Notes: a model not told the origin generated them from the sequence alone. A stretch of DNA of 64,000 nt from Pseudohalocynthiibacter aestuariivivens (GCF_018457175.1 NZ_JAGFNU010000001.1:558001-622000); one strand, 5' to 3'. Counted from the first letter of the stretch, positions 18,599 to 28,899 are shown. Translations and numbers: made by a program.

Positions 18599-20515
18599 TT
18601 GGGCAATGCGAGAAACATCGCTTTCTGGGTCGTTTTGTTTTTACTGATCCTGGCCTTATTCAATTTGTTCAGTGGCGGTCGATCGGCGTTGCAAAACCAG
18701 ACGGTGAGCTACTCTGATTTTGTGACTTCTGTTGATGGCGGTGATGTTTCGAGTGTCGTGCTTGACGGTGAACGCGTGATGTTCAGGGGCAATAATGGCG
18801 AGAGCTATGTCACAATTAAACCTGAAGACGCTGAGATCACAGAATTGCTGATCTCTAAAGGGATCACAATAAATGCAGAGCAGCAGGAACAATCTGGCTT
18901 CACTTCGCTACTGATTACCTTCCTGCCCTTTATTTTGCTGATCGGTGTTTGGATATTCTTCATGAACCGGATGCAAGGCGGTGGTAAAGGCGGCGCGATG
19001 GGCTTTGGCAAGTCGCGGGCAAAAATGCTGACGGAGCGGCAAGGGCGCGTTACTTTTGATGACGTCGCCGGGATTGATGAAGCCAAAGAAGAGCTGGAAG
19101 AGATCGTCGAGTTCCTGCGCAACCCGCAGAAATTCAGCCGTCTTGGTGGGCAAATCCCGAAAGGTGCGCTTTTGGTTGGGCCTCCAGGAACTGGTAAAAC
19201 GCTGCTTGCGCGTGCGATTGCTGGCGAAGCTGGTGTGCCATTCTTCTCTATCTCGGGTTCTGACTTCGTCGAAATGTTTGTCGGTGTCGGCGCAAGCCGG
19301 GTTCGGGACATGTTTGAACAGGCCAAGAAAAACGCGCCCTGCATCGTTTTTATTGACGAGATTGACGCCGTTGGCCGAAGCCGTGGCGCAGGCTACGGCG
19401 GTGGTAACGACGAGCGCGAGCAAACATTGAACCAATTGCTGGTCGAGATGGACGGGTTCGAAGCGAACGAAGGTGTGATCATCGTTGCTGCAACCAACCG
19501 TAAAGATGTACTTGACCCTGCGTTGCTGCGACCAGGTCGTTTTGACCGTCAGGTTGATGTGCCTAATCCAGATATCAAAGGCCGCGAAAAAATTCTGGCC
19601 GTACATGCGCGAAAAACCCCTCTGGGGCCGGACGTTGATTTGCGCATTATCGGGCGCGGAACACCTGGCTTTTCCGGTGCCGATCTTGCCAACCTTGTGA
19701 ACGAGGCCGCACTGATGGCTGCGCGCAAGGGGCGTCGATTTGTGGTCATGGAAGATTTTGAAGACGCCAAAGATAAGGTTATGATGGGACCGGAGCGCCG
19801 CTCTATGGTTCTGACTGCAGAGCAAAAGGAAAAAACGGCTTATCACGAGGCCGGACACGCCATTGTTGGTATCTCTCTGCCAAAATGCGACCCTGTTTAT
19901 AAAGCCACAATCATTCCGCGTGGTGGCGCCTTGGGTATGGTTGTATCACTACCAGAAATTGACCGTCTGAATTGGCATCGAAGCGAATGTGAGCAAAAGC
20001 TGGCCATGACCATGGCTGGTAAAGCGGCCGAAATTGTTAAATACGGCGAAGACGAAGTTTCAAACGGTCCTGCTGGCGATATTCAGCAAGCGTCCGCTTT
20101 GGCACGGGCCATGGTGCTTCGTTGGGGCATGTCCGACAAAGTCGGCAATATTGATTATCAGATGGCCCATGAAGGTTACATGGGCAATGGCGCCGGTGGC
20201 TTCTCGATTTCGGCTGCTACAAAAGAGTTGATCGAAGAAGAAGTCAAAAGAATGATCGACGAAGGTTATGCAACGGCGCTTAAAATTCTGAAAGACAAGA
20301 ACGAAGAGTTTGAACGCCTGGGGCAGGGTTTGCTCGAGTATGAGACGCTGACAGGCGAAGAAATTCAGCGGGTCATTCGTGGTGAGACGCCGCATGACGA
20401 AAGTGACACCGATGACACGCCGGATCAAGGCAGTGCCCCGAGCGTTACGGCTATTCCGAAAACGAAGCCAAAACCAAAGGCGGGCGGCGGGATGGAGCCA
20501 GAGCCAACGATTTAA
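18599..20515 (+). CDS. ftsH: ATP-dependent zinc metalloprotease FtsH
   Basis: FtsH is the membrane-anchored AAA+ protease that removes misassembled membrane proteins and regulators such as LpxC and sigma-32. The 638-residue protein has membrane helices at about 5-22 and 103-121, Walker A GPPGTGKT at 194-201, Walker [12 protein letters not shown], the second region of homology with RPGRFDRQ, and the zinc site HEAGH at 416-420. The start is TTG 18599, supported by GAGGAG seven bases upstream and by a family-typical [13 protein letters not shown] start. A strong terminator follows. Confidence 0.96.
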   Translation: MGNARNIAFWVVLFLLILALFNLFSGGRSALQNQTVSYSDFVTSVDGGDVSSVVLDGERVMFRGNNGESYVTIKPEDAEITELLISKGITINAEQQEQSGFTSLLITFLPFILLIGVWIFFMNRMQGGGKGGAMGFGKSRAKMLTERQGRVTFDDVAGIDEAKEELEEIVEFLRNPQKFSRLGGQIPKGALLVGPPGTGKTLLARAIAGEAGVPFFSISGSDFVEMFVGVGASRVRDMFEQAKKNAPCIVFIDEIDAVGRSRGAGYGGGNDEREQTLNQLLVEMDGFEANEGVIIVAATNRKDVLDPALLRPGRFDRQVDVPNPDIKGREKILAVHARKTPLGPDVDLRIIGRGTPGFSGADLANLVNEAALMAARKGRRFVVMEDFEDAKDKVMMGPERRSMVLTAEQKEKTAYHEAGHAIVGISLPKCDPVYKATIIPRGGALGMVVSLPEIDRLNWHRSECEQKLAMTMAGKAAEIVKYGEDEVSNGPAGDIQQASALARAMVLRWGMSDKVGNIDYQMAHEGYMGNGAGGFSISAATKELIEEEVKRMIDEGYATALKILKDKNEEFERLGQGLLEYETLTGEEIQRVIRGETPHDESDTDDTPDQGSAPSVTAIPKTKPKPKAGGGMEPEPTI

Positions 20516-20527
20516 AATCAGTGCCAA

Positions 20528-20563
20528 TAAAAACACCGCAACTTAGTTTGCGGTGTTTTTTTA
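20528..20563 (+). terminator. Strong rho-independent terminator after ftsH
   Basis: AAAACACCGCAA and TTTGCGGTGTTTT pair across a short CTTAG loop. The stem ends in a run of seven T, starting 12 bases after the ftsH stop. This is the clearest intrinsic terminator in the window and closes the ruv/tol/tilS/ftsH region. Confidence 0.9.
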
Positions 20564-20655
20564 TGGTCAAATTTAATTAAAATTTAGTTGAACCCCTGAT
20601 CCTAGCGCGCGACGTTGTGAAAAATTACATCGAAGAAGATAACGGAGCGCAAATA

Positions 20656-21243
20656 ATGGCGGGGCTTTCAAAGACTGATATTGTTGCTGAGATTACTTGG
20701 CTTGGCTTGGTGCCTGACCGCGAACAAAGCATTGTCTCAGAGCCACAACAGGAGGTGATTGCACAATTCTCGGGATTTCGCGGCGAATCTCATTCGGGGC
20801 TGACACGACCATCGTGTTCGCTGGTGAGTGCGCAATATCCAGTGGGCACGGAAATCAAAAATACGAGACAGCTATCCATTCTCTCAGCAGAGGAACTTGA
20901 TGTAGTTGCCGCGGAAATGATGATAGGCAAACTGGACCCAACATTGATTGGGGCTTCCATGATAATTAGCGGAGTTCCCAATTTTACACATGTGCCGCCG
21001 TCTTCACGATTGATTGCAGAAAACGGGACATCAATTACGATTGACTTGGAAAATGGCCCTTGCCACCTGCCTGTCAAAGTAATTGAGAACGTGCACCCTG
21101 ATGCAGGCGGACTTTTCAGAACTGCCGCTAAAGCAAGACGGGGGGTAACAGCCTGGGTAGAACGCGAAGGCAGACTATGCGTCGGAGACAAGCTCACGCT
21201 GCACATTCCAGATCAGCCAGCCTGGCAGGGTGACACTTCCTGA
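20656..21243 (+). CDS. MOSC domain-containing protein
   Basis: A 195-residue protein of the MOSC (molybdenum cofactor sulfurase C-terminal) superfamily. The recognisable core is GFRGESHSGLTRPSC, followed by VGTEIKNTRQLSILSAEEL and the PPSSRL-E-GTSI segment. Such proteins bind the molybdenum cofactor or carry sulfur; the precise substrate is unknown. I chose ATG 20656 because CGGAG lies eight bases upstream; an in-frame GTG at 20617 would add 13 residues without support. The protein is cytosolic. It lies between the ftsH terminator and fhs. Confidence 0.85.
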   Translation: MAGLSKTDIVAEITWLGLVPDREQSIVSEPQQEVIAQFSGFRGESHSGLTRPSCSLVSAQYPVGTEIKNTRQLSILSAEELDVVAAEMMIGKLDPTLIGASMIISGVPNFTHVPPSSRLIAENGTSITIDLENGPCHLPVKVIENVHPDAGGLFRTAAKARRGVTAWVEREGRLCVGDKLTLHIPDQPAWQGDTS

Positions 21244-21410
21244 AAAGGTAATTCGCCCCGCGTTGTTTCCAATAAGAGACACTGCAAAAGCGGCTCCGAC
21301 GATTCCGGTGTCGGATATGTCGGAAATGCGCCTATCCCTTTCGTCAAGGCTCGGTATGCAGGTGTAGACAAGTGGCCTGCGGCTGCTTCATTGGAATTTA
21401 GGGGGGACCC

Positions 21411-23087
21411 ATGAGCTATAAGACGGATATTGAAATTGCACGCGAGGCATCCAAACGCCCGATTCAAGAAATCGGCGCGAAGCTTGGAATTGGTTCAGAT
21501 CATCTGCTGCCTTACGGTCACGACAAGGCCAAACTCAGCCAGGAATTTATTGACTCTGTTCAGAATAACAAAACGGGCAAACTGATCCTTGTTACGGCGA
21601 TTAACCCAACCCCAGCTGGCGAGGGTAAAACCACAACCACTGTTGGTTTGGGTGATGGTCTGAACCGGATTGGTAAAAAAGCAGCTATTTGTATCCGCGA
21701 AGCGTCGCTTGGCCCATGTTTCGGTATGAAAGGTGGGGCCGCCGGCGGTGGATACGCTCAGGTTATTCCGATGGAAGACATGAACCTGCATTTCACAGGT
21801 GACTTTCATGCCATCACCAGCGCACATAACTTGCTCAGCGCGATGATTGACAACCACATCTATTGGGGTAACAGCCTTGAGATTGACACCCGCCGTGTCG
21901 CGTGGCGCCGTGTTGTCGACATGAACGATCGCGCACTTCGCCAGATCACGGCAAGCCTTGGTGGTGTTTCCAACGGTTTCCCTCGCGAAGCGGGTTTCGA
22001 TATCACAGTGGCTTCTGAAGTCATGGCAATACTTTGTCTTTCAAATAATCTGGAAGACCTGCAAAAACGACTTGGTGATATCATTGTTGCCTACCGTCGT
22101 GACAGGAGTCCGGTCTACTGTCGTGACATTAAGGCAGACGGCGCAATGACCGTTTTGCTGAAGGATGCGATGCAACCTAATCTGGTGCAGACTCTTGAAA
22201 ACAACCCTGCCTTTGTACACGGTGGACCATTCGCTAATATCGCGCATGGCTGTAACTCGGTTATCGCAACTAAAACAGCTTTGAAATTGGCAGACTACGT
22301 CGTGACCGAAGCAGGCTTTGGTGCTGACTTAGGTGCTGAGAAATTTATGAACATCAAATGCCGTAAAGCAGGAATCGCGCCGTCAGTTGTTGTTCTTGTG
22401 GCAACTGTGCGCGCGATGAAGATGAACGGTGGAGTTCTGAAAGCTGACCTCGGTGCAGAGAACGTCAATGCAGTGAAAGATGGCTGCGCAAACCTTGGCC
22501 GTCACATCGAAAACCTTAAAAGCTTTGGTGTGCCAGTTGTGGTTGCGATCAACCACTTTGTCACAGACACCGATGCTGAGGTTGAAGCGATCAAAGCCTA
22601 TGTTACCAACCATGGCTCCGAAGCGATTCTTTCACGGCATTGGGAGCTTGGGTCGGAAGGTTCAGAGAATTTGGCAAAGCGTGTTGCCGAAATTGCGGAT
22701 GCAGATATGGTTAGCTTTGCACCCATCTACCCGGACGACATGCCGCTGATGGAGAAAATCGAAACCATCGCAAAACGTATCTACCGTGCGGATGATGTTC
22801 TTGCGGACCAGAAAATTCGCAACCAATTGAAAGATTGGGAAGATCAGGGCTATGGCAACCTTCCGATCTGTATGGCGAAAACCCAGTATAGTTTCTCGAC
22901 GGATCCAACCTTGCGCGGTGCACCTACTGGCCACTCGGTGCCTGTTCGCGAAGTCAGGCTGTCTGCTGGTGCTGGTTTTGTTGTGGTTATTTGTGGTGAG
23001 ATTATGACGATGCCTGGTCTGCCGCGTGTACCATCGGCGGAAGCAATCATGCTGAACGCAGATAATCAGATTGAAGGCCTGTTCTAA
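21411..23087 (+). CDS. fhs: Formate--tetrahydrofolate ligase
   Basis: Fhs joins formate to tetrahydrofolate at the cost of ATP, giving 10-formyl-THF. The 558-residue protein has the P-loop [18 protein letters not shown] (about 67-84), then [23 protein letters not shown] with its monovalent-cation and formate region, and the C-terminal [19 protein letters not shown] and [11 protein letters not shown] blocks. AGGGGGG lies just before ATG 21411. The preceding 167-base gap contains a hairpin (TCCGAC with GTCGGA near 21295-21316), which I cannot assign. folD lies downstream, so the two enzymes together connect formate with methylene-THF, as in roseobacters using C1 compounds. Confidence 0.96.
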   Translation: MSYKTDIEIAREASKRPIQEIGAKLGIGSDHLLPYGHDKAKLSQEFIDSVQNNKTGKLILVTAINPTPAGEGKTTTTVGLGDGLNRIGKKAAICIREASLGPCFGMKGGAAGGGYAQVIPMEDMNLHFTGDFHAITSAHNLLSAMIDNHIYWGNSLEIDTRRVAWRRVVDMNDRALRQITASLGGVSNGFPREAGFDITVASEVMAILCLSNNLEDLQKRLGDIIVAYRRDRSPVYCRDIKADGAMTVLLKDAMQPNLVQTLENNPAFVHGGPFANIAHGCNSVIATKTALKLADYVVTEAGFGADLGAEKFMNIKCRKAGIAPSVVVLVATVRAMKMNGGVLKADLGAENVNAVKDGCANLGRHIENLKSFGVPVVVAINHFVTDTDAEVEAIKAYVTNHGSEAILSRHWELGSEGSENLAKRVAEIADADMVSFAPIYPDDMPLMEKIETIAKRIYRADDVLADQKIRNQLKDWEDQGYGNLPICMAKTQYSFSTDPTLRGAPTGHSVPVREVRLSAGAGFVVVICGEIMTMPGLPRVPSAEAIMLNADNQIEGLF

Positions 23088-23153
23088 GGCGTTTCACAAA
23101 TTGGAAGGGCACGCTATTAGAGATCGGAAAACTAAATAAAGTGATAAGATCGA

Positions 23154-23462
23154 ATGCGTGCCCCACAAGACTGTAAAACAATGGCTGAGCTACGTTTGGC
23201 CATTGATGCACTAGACCAGAACCTGATTGATTTGTTAGCACAACGCGCCGCCTATATTGACCGGGCGGCGGTGCTTAAAACCGGCGATGGGCTGCCTGCG
23301 CGAATAGGAAGTCGGGTAGAAGAAGTTGTGACCAACGTCAGGCGGTGCGCCGGAGGCAGAGGCCTTGATCCGGACCTGGCTGAGGAACTTTGGCGTAAGT
23401 TGATCGACTGGTCGATTTCGCGTGAGGAAAAGATACTGGGCCCAAGCGTGCCCGCCGACTAA
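23154..23462 (+). CDS. Chorismate mutase (AroQ type)
   Basis: A 102-residue helical protein of the AroQ chorismate mutase fold, which rearranges chorismate to prephenate for Phe and Tyr synthesis. The opening LRLAIDALDQNLIDLLAQRAA is the typical first helix with its paired arginines, and the rest continues with RAAVLK and the C-terminal LWRKLIDWSISREE helix. It stands between fhs and folD, 66 bases after the former and 10 before the latter, so it is probably co-transcribed with folate genes. It has no signal peptide, so it is a cytoplasmic enzyme. A lyase of the PchB type is a less likely alternative. Confidence 0.88.
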   Translation: MRAPQDCKTMAELRLAIDALDQNLIDLLAQRAAYIDRAAVLKTGDGLPARIGSRVEEVVTNVRRCAGGRGLDPDLAEELWRKLIDWSISREEKILGPSVPAD

Positions 23463-23472
23463 GGAGAACTGA

Positions 23473-24366
23473 ATGTCTGCCAAAATCATCGACGGTAAAG
23501 CCTTTGCAGCCACTGTGCGCGAAAAGGTCAAAAGCCACGTAACGCGCATAAAAGAAGAAGACGGGATTACCCCCGGTTTGGCGGTTGTTCTGGTAGGCGA
23601 AGACCCGGCGAGCCAGGTTTATGTGCGCTCAAAAGGTAAACAAACCGTCGAGGTCGGTATGAAATCGGTTGAGCATAAGCTTGACGCAGAAACCTCCGAG
23701 GCCGATCTGCTCGCATTGATTGACCAATTGAATAATGATGCGTCAATTCACGGAATTTTGGTTCAGCTTCCGCTGCCAAAACATTTGAACGAAGACCTGG
23801 TGATCAATTCTATCGATCCCGCGAAAGATGTTGACGGTTTTCATATCTCCAATGTTGGTTTGCTGGGGACCGGTCAAAGATCGATGGTGCCCTGTACGCC
23901 GCTTGGGTGTTTGATGATGCTGCGCGACTATCATGGCTCTTTGTCCGGTCTGAACGCGGTTGTTATCGGGCGGTCCAATATTGTTGGCAAACCAATGGCG
24001 CAACTACTGTTGGGTGATAGCTGCACAGTTACGATCGCTCACAGCCGCACGAAAGATTTGCCAGAGGTTGTACGTCGGGCCGACATAGTAGTCGCAGCGG
24101 TTGGCCGGCCAGAAATGGTGCCGGGCGACTGGATTCGTGAAGGCGCGACAGTAATTGATGTGGGTATTAACCGCATCGAAAAGGAAGATGGCAAAACCAA
24201 ACTGGTGGGTGATGTTGACTTTGAGTCGGTCTCCAAGGTTGCGGGGGCGATCACGCCAGTTCCGGGTGGTGTCGGGCCGATGACAATTGCTTGCTTGCTG
24301 GCGAATACTCTAACGGCTTGTTGCCGTGCAAACGGTCTGATGGAACCAGAAGGGCTGACAGCATAA
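23473..24366 (+). CDS. folD: Bifunctional methylene-THF dehydrogenase / cyclohydrolase
   Basis: FolD interconverts 5,10-methylene-, methenyl- and 10-formyl-THF with NADP. The 297-residue protein carries the active-site motif Y50-x3-K54-x-K56 ([10 protein letters not shown]), the LPLPKHL loop, the Rossmann motif [17 protein letters not shown], and the C-terminal [10 protein letters not shown] signature. AAGGAG lies a few bases upstream of the ATG. It forms an operon with fhs and the chorismate mutase. The length is normal and no active-site residue is missing. Confidence 0.96.
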   Translation: MSAKIIDGKAFAATVREKVKSHVTRIKEEDGITPGLAVVLVGEDPASQVYVRSKGKQTVEVGMKSVEHKLDAETSEADLLALIDQLNNDASIHGILVQLPLPKHLNEDLVINSIDPAKDVDGFHISNVGLLGTGQRSMVPCTPLGCLMMLRDYHGSLSGLNAVVIGRSNIVGKPMAQLLLGDSCTVTIAHSRTKDLPEVVRRADIVVAAVGRPEMVPGDWIREGATVIDVGINRIEKEDGKTKLVGDVDFESVSKVAGAITPVPGGVGPMTIACLLANTLTACCRANGLMEPEGLTA

Positions 24367-24407
24367 ACTGAAAAAGTTTTAGTGTTACTTTGCTCGTGTT
24401 GTTTTGG

Positions 24408-24424
24408 AACACTGGCAGAGTGTT
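24408..24424 (+). terminator. Weak hairpin after folD
   Basis: AACACT pairs with AGTGTT across a GGCAG loop and is followed by TTATT. It lies in the 88-base convergent gap between folD and the thioesterase gene. The stem is only six pairs, so termination here is a tentative reading. Confidence 0.3.
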
Positions 24425-24454
24425 TATTGGTGCAAATTGCTAGTCCGGTTTCGG

Positions 24455-24892
24455 TTAGGCTGTTCTTACAGCGACCATCGTCCCAAGCAAGATCGCAATA
24501 TGAGTGCGGATCGAACCATCAATCGCATAAACATCACTTTGCACCGTGAACAGGCGATTGCCTGGACGAATGACCTTACCAATAGCTTCCAGATGATCCC
24601 CCTTTGCGGGTGCGATGAGGTTTATTTTGATTTCGGCGGTCACAACTTCGCTAAGGCTGTCCATTAGTGATAGCGCTGCATAGCCAGCGGCGCTGTCCCC
24701 AATTGAAAAACTTAATCCAGCATGGGCAAATCCGTGTTGTTGTCCGGTTTTGGGTATAATTGGCGCGGTAATTTTGCATTGACCTGCGTCTACCTTTTCG
24801 AGCTTTGCTTGAAGCGTGTTCATCATTCCCTGAGCAGCAAAACTTGCTCGCACACGGGCTTTGAAATCTCTGGCTTTTGGTTCGAACTGCAT
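24455..24892 (-). CDS. PaaI family (hotdog) thioesterase
   Basis: A 145-residue hotdog-fold protein of the PaaI/4HBT kind, which hydrolyses small or aromatic acyl-CoA thioesters. The core motif reads QQHGFAHAGLSFSIGDSAAGYAAL, with a conserved glycine-histidine region and a helix that carries the catalytic acid, followed by EIKINLIAPAKG-HL. I chose ATG 24892 (MQFEPKARDF) because AAGGA lies ten bases upstream; an in-frame TTG at 24958 lacks a ribosome site. The gene is divergent from the LytTR gene. The natural substrate is unknown. Confidence 0.8.
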   Translation of the reverse strand: MQFEPKARDFKARVRASFAAQGMMNTLQAKLEKVDAGQCKITAPIIPKTGQQHGFAHAGLSFSIGDSAAGYAALSLMDSLSEVVTAEIKINLIAPAKGDHLEAIGKVIRPGNRLFTVQSDVYAIDGSIRTHIAILLGTMVAVRTA

Positions 24893-25021
24893 TGGTTGAA
24901 GGTCCTTAATTGCTCGGAATAGGCGATTGATTTTCGTTATCGGACCCAAAGATTGCAATGGGTTGCTCTAAGGATATGATTTATATACGTATTAGGCGAT
25001 ATCTAGTTTTTTGGTTTGAGT

Positions 25022-25759
25022 ATGAAGTCATATTTTTGGTCATTAAAGAGCGCAGTTTTTGCCCGGAATTGCCTAGCGGTCTGGATGCTTTTGTCTTTGA
25101 TTGCGGCGGTCACCGGACCATTTGGAACCTACTTGGAAACCAGCTTGTTGTCGCGAAGCCTTTATTGGGCGAGCCTGATCGGTACAGCTCTGATTTTTAG
25201 CGAGGGAGTAAAAATTGGGGTCAAACATTTGTGGCCTGACCTGTCGTTTACAATGTCAGCTGTCGCTGCGACCACTTTGTTTGTTCTTCTGTTCACTCCA
25301 ACCACAATTGTCGCTTGCGCGTTAAATCCATCGCCATTTGGGACAGATTTACCAATTGGAACAATTGTTTTGACGGCGGCAGCACTTTGTATGGGGACGC
25401 AAAAGTTAGATTATTTGAATGCAGCCAAACCAGCATCCGATTCGACTGAATCCAGGTTGATTCAGCGCCTGCCAACAGACATGCAAGGCCCGTTGATCCG
25501 CATTACTGTGCGGGATCACTATGTCGATGTGTACACCGATAAAGGCATGCATTCATTGTTGATGCGGTTTCGGGATGCAGCTGACGAAGTTGAAGGTGTT
25601 GAAGGGTTTTGCATTCACAGATCACATTGGGTCGCGCGCAGGGCGATCGCAGACGTCGTCATGGAGAAAGGTCGCCCATTCGTTATTATGAACGATGGCG
25701 TAAAGGTACCGGTGAGCAGGAAATACCGGCACAACGTCGAAGCCGCCGGTTTACTTTAG
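25022..25759 (+). CDS. Membrane-anchored LytTR DNA-binding regulator
   Basis: A 245-residue protein with an N-terminal membrane region of about four helices (roughly 15-38, 45-62, 78-98, 108-128) and a C-terminal LytTR domain. That domain starts near 155 with IRITVRDHYVDVYTDKGMH, has the LLMRFRDA helix and the FCIHRSHWVARRAI core, and ends with VPVSRKY. LytTR domains bind short direct repeats in promoters. There is no receiver domain or histidine kinase beside it, so any signal probably enters through the membrane part. I start it at ATG 25022. It converges on pdeM, overlapping by four bases. Confidence 0.8.
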   Translation: MKSYFWSLKSAVFARNCLAVWMLLSLIAAVTGPFGTYLETSLLSRSLYWASLIGTALIFSEGVKIGVKHLWPDLSFTMSAVAATTLFVLLFTPTTIVACALNPSPFGTDLPIGTIVLTAAALCMGTQKLDYLNAAKPASDSTESRLIQRLPTDMQGPLIRITVRDHYVDVYTDKGMHSLLMRFRDAADEVEGVEGFCIHRSHWVARRAIADVVMEKGRPFVIMNDGVKVPVSRKYRHNVEAAGLL

Positions 25760-26421
25760 GAACGTGGCATGGGGATAGGATGTGGCGGCTTGGCCAGAAG
25801 AATAGCTAGGGCCTCTGCACGCATAAGTTTGTTTAATGCTTCATGGTCGCTGTGCAACCCCCCAGTATACGTTCCGTAGGCTGGTAAAATAACCCGGTCG
25901 CTATCAAGCAAGAAACATGGGCGCGTCAGCCGGTGACCCCGGCGAGAAACACTTGCTTTTGGGTGAAAATGTCCAGAAACTTCTGCGCTCGTTCCAAAAC
26001 GCGCAATATGGCGAAAGTACAAGGGTGGGGTGTGTAATTCGGCAAGATGCATACCGCCAAAGTCAATCGGGCCCGGATCGTGGTTTCCTTCGATCCAGAT
26101 CCACCGACGCCCTGCCATCAGCCTCGTAATCCAGAGCGTTTGTTCTTCCGTTAGCGCGTTTGCTGCATCAAGATCGTCAAAGCTATCTCCCAGGCAAACC
26201 ACAGTCCTTGGGGTAGTTTCGCGAATATCCGCATCAAGCCTGAACAGTGTATCGCGCGTTTCATAGGGCGGTAAAAGAGCCCCGCCATTTCGCGCGATCC
26301 TTTCTGACTTTCCCAGATGCAAGTCTGAAACGCAAAGCAATGCTTCGTCCGGCCACCACAATGCACCTGACGGAAGTGCCACCAATTTTGCGCCTGCAAG
26401 CGTGAAAGTATAAGTGTTCAT
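25756..26421 (-). CDS. pdeM: Ligase-associated DNA damage response endonuclease PdeM
   Basis: PdeM is a calcineurin-like metallophosphoesterase found in a DNA-repair gene set with an Lhr-type helicase, a nuclease and an ATP-dependent ligase. The 221-residue protein has the metal-binding motifs SDLHLGK, LGDSFDD, EGNHD and GHFHP in order. It lies 41 bases downstream of the helicase gene on the same strand, which fits the family context. Neither the ligase nor the exonuclease partner is in the window. The protein is cytosolic. Its 3' end overlaps the convergent LytTR gene by four bases. Confidence 0.88.
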   Translation of the reverse strand: MNTYTFTLAGAKLVALPSGALWWPDEALLCVSDLHLGKSERIARNGGALLPPYETRDTLFRLDADIRETTPRTVVCLGDSFDDLDAANALTEEQTLWITRLMAGRRWIWIEGNHDPGPIDFGGMHLAELHTPPLYFRHIARFGTSAEVSGHFHPKASVSRRGHRLTRPCFLLDSDRVILPAYGTYTGGLHSDHEALNKLMRAEALAILLAKPPHPIPMPRS

Positions 26422-26462
26422 GATTTGTTCAAAATGCGCATTTTCAGAAACTTTGCAAGCTT

Positions 26463-28868
26463 TTAGGTTAGACCCGCTTCACGCATCAGGGCTTTGGTCT
26501 CTTCTGCAAGCAGGCGGTCTTCGGCAGCGCCTTTGATTGGAACTTTTCCGATTTCCAGCAGAAGGGGTGCAGCCAGAGGTGTTACTCGGTCAAGTGCAAC
26601 ATGATCGATTTGACCAGCTGTTCGAGATAACATTTCTTCGATGCGACGAAAATCGACCAAACCTCTCAAGGCTTCTTCCCGCGTGATTTTGAGCATGAGA
26701 TGATCAGGATCATATTTGCGCAGCGTGTCGTAAAGAATGTCTGAGGAAAACGTTGCTTGCCGGCCAGATTTGCGCGCACCTGGCATGTTGCGATCTATCA
26801 GACCGGCGATCGTAGCGACGCCTTTAAACGTGCGTTTCATAACAGCATTACCCGCAAGCCAGTTTTCCAAACCGCCACGAAGGTTTTTGAGAGTGAAAAG
26901 TGGTGTGGGGTTTGCAACCAGATCAAGCCCCCAGATAAGCGTCGCGTAGTCGGTTGCCACAAACCCTAATGGGTTCAATCCCTCTGCTTCCATTCGCTGT
27001 GTAAGCAACAAGCCCAGGGTCTGTTGCGCATTTCGCCCGGAAAAACCGTAAACGCACAGGTGTTGTCTATTGTCATGGGGGAATGTTTCAACAAGCAGCC
27101 TATTAGCTTCGGGCAGTTTCGAAACCTTGCGCTGTAGTTTAAGCCACTCAGCCGTATGTTGTGGCAGTTGTGGCCAGTCTTCCTGACGGAACATCGCAAG
27201 TATACGGGCAGATAGTTGAGTTGAAGTCGCAAATTTGGTTCCGGTAAATGTAGCGATCTTGGGTTTGCGACCGCGATCACGTGTGACCTGGACAACCATT
27301 TCCCGCAGTGAATCGTAACGGACAATCTGTCCGCCTATCAAAAAAGTGTCGCCTGGCGTCAGGGCAGCGGCAAAACTTTCTTCAATTTCGCCTAAAGGTT
27401 TTCCACCACGGCTACCCTTTAGTCTGACCTTAAGTGTATCGGTGTCTTGAATAGTTCCTATGTTCATACGGATACGCTGGGTCGCACGCGGGTCGCGTAA
27501 TTGCCACAACCCATCTGGACGTTTTTGCAACCTTTGCCATTGGTCGTAAGATCGTAACGCGTAGCCGCCTGTTGCGCAGAAATTCAGGCAATCTTCAAAA
27601 CTGGATCGGCTAAGCGAGCTGTAGGCACCAACCGTTTTGATTTCTTCATAAAGGCGTTCGGCTTCAAATGGCCCAGCCGCCGCGCGGATTAGAATATGCT
27701 GGCACAAGACGTCGCGCGGGCCGGGGCCTTGCGGCTCGCCATCAAGGTCATGCGCCTGCACCGCTTCAAGTGCAGCGATACATTCGACAACTTCAAACCT
27801 GTTTGCAGGAACGAGAAGCGCCTTTGACGGCGCATTGTACCTGTGGTTGGCGCGCCCAATACGCTGAACAAGACGCTTCACATTCTTGGGGGCGCCTATT
27901 TGAACTACCAGATCGACATCCCCCCAATCTATTCCCAGATCGAGGCTTCCGGTGCAGACGATTGCACGCAGGTCACCTCTCACCATCGCTGCTTCAACTT
28001 TTTCGCGTTGCTCGCGGGCGAGGGATCCATGATGGATACCGATAGGAAGCGCTTCGTCATTTGCGAGCCAGAGATTATGAAAGAAGATTTCCGCCTGTGC
28101 CCGGGTGTTATGAAAAACCAGCGTCGTATTGTGTTGTTTTATTTGGCGAAGAACTGCAGGAATTGCGTATTTCGCTCCTCCGCCTGACCATGGAGGCTCT
28201 TCCTCAGTTTCAAGCATCTGGATGTCCGGGTCCGGGCCGGGGTCTGCTTGCAGGATGCTGCATTGTTTTGGTGCACAAGCCAGATAACGCGCAATGGATG
28301 TCGGGCTCTCAACGGTCGCGGACAACCCCACGCGCGTCATGCCCGGACAGAGAGCTTGCAGACGGCTGAGCGCGAGCATGAGTTGATCACCGCGTTTGCT
28401 TTCAGCAAGTGCGTGAATCTCGTCGATCACGACACGCTTGAGACCCGAAAAAATGCGGGGCGCATCTTCGTACGATAAAAGCAACGCAAGACTTTCAGGT
28501 GTCGTAAGCAAGATATGGGGCGGATCAGCGCGTTGACGTTTCTTGCGTGATTGAGGCGTGTCGCCCGTTCGGTCCTCAACGCGGATTGGCAGAAACATTT
28601 CAGAAATCGGAGTAGAGAGGTTCCGCCTGATGTCGGCTGCCAGCGCCTTTAGCGGTGAAATGTAGAGTGTGTGCAAGCCTGAGTGCGATTTTGGCGATAA
28701 ATCGACCAATGTTGGTAGGAATCCTGCAAGAGTTTTACCGCACCCAGTGGGCGCAATGAGCAATAGCGCAGCCTCATCTGCCCGCTCTAACAACGCAATT
28801 TGATGCGGATGAACAGACCAACCTTTGCTGGAATACCAATCCTGAAAAAGAGGGGGCAAACGTCTCAT
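26463..28868 (-). CDS. Ligase-associated DNA damage response DEXH-box helicase
   Basis: An 801-residue superfamily 2 helicase of the Lhr-like type associated with ATP-dependent ligase and PdeM. Motifs in order are APTGCGKTLAGFLPTL (Walker A, near 40), VVIDEIHALAESKRGDQL (DEIH), GLSATVES, VFHNTRAQAE, VCTGSLDLGIDWGDVD and VQRIGRANHR, then the large C-terminal Lhr-core region with LSARILAMF and LRKYDPDHLML. I give ATG 28868; a GTG at 28874 adds two residues and cannot be excluded, and neither has a good ribosome site. It probably acts with PdeM in repair of damaged DNA, as the family is named for. Confidence 0.92.
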   Translation of the reverse strand: MRRLPPLFQDWYSSKGWSVHPHQIALLERADEAALLLIAPTGCGKTLAGFLPTLVDLSPKSHSGLHTLYISPLKALAADIRRNLSTPISEMFLPIRVEDRTGDTPQSRKKRQRADPPHILLTTPESLALLLSYEDAPRIFSGLKRVVIDEIHALAESKRGDQLMLALSRLQALCPGMTRVGLSATVESPTSIARYLACAPKQCSILQADPGPDPDIQMLETEEEPPWSGGGAKYAIPAVLRQIKQHNTTLVFHNTRAQAEIFFHNLWLANDEALPIGIHHGSLAREQREKVEAAMVRGDLRAIVCTGSLDLGIDWGDVDLVVQIGAPKNVKRLVQRIGRANHRYNAPSKALLVPANRFEVVECIAALEAVQAHDLDGEPQGPGPRDVLCQHILIRAAAGPFEAERLYEEIKTVGAYSSLSRSSFEDCLNFCATGGYALRSYDQWQRLQKRPDGLWQLRDPRATQRIRMNIGTIQDTDTLKVRLKGSRGGKPLGEIEESFAAALTPGDTFLIGGQIVRYDSLREMVVQVTRDRGRKPKIATFTGTKFATSTQLSARILAMFRQEDWPQLPQHTAEWLKLQRKVSKLPEANRLLVETFPHDNRQHLCVYGFSGRNAQQTLGLLLTQRMEAEGLNPLGFVATDYATLIWGLDLVANPTPLFTLKNLRGGLENWLAGNAVMKRTFKGVATIAGLIDRNMPGARKSGRQATFSSDILYDTLRKYDPDHLMLKITREEALRGLVDFRRIEEMLSRTAGQIDHVALDRVTPLAAPLLLEIGKVPIKGAAEDRLLAEETKALMREAGLT

Positions 28869-28899
28869 TGTCACAGAGTAATCACAGTGAAGCGGAGAC

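Noticed and set aside
18908-19858. A 316-codon open frame on the minus strand inside ftsH
   Set aside because: It is antisense to a strongly conserved gene, has no family resemblance and reflects codon bias of ftsH.
21244-21410. Possible riboswitch before fhs
   Set aside because: There is one hairpin (TCCGAC/GTCGGA), but I cannot match the region to a known folate, glycine or other riboswitch.
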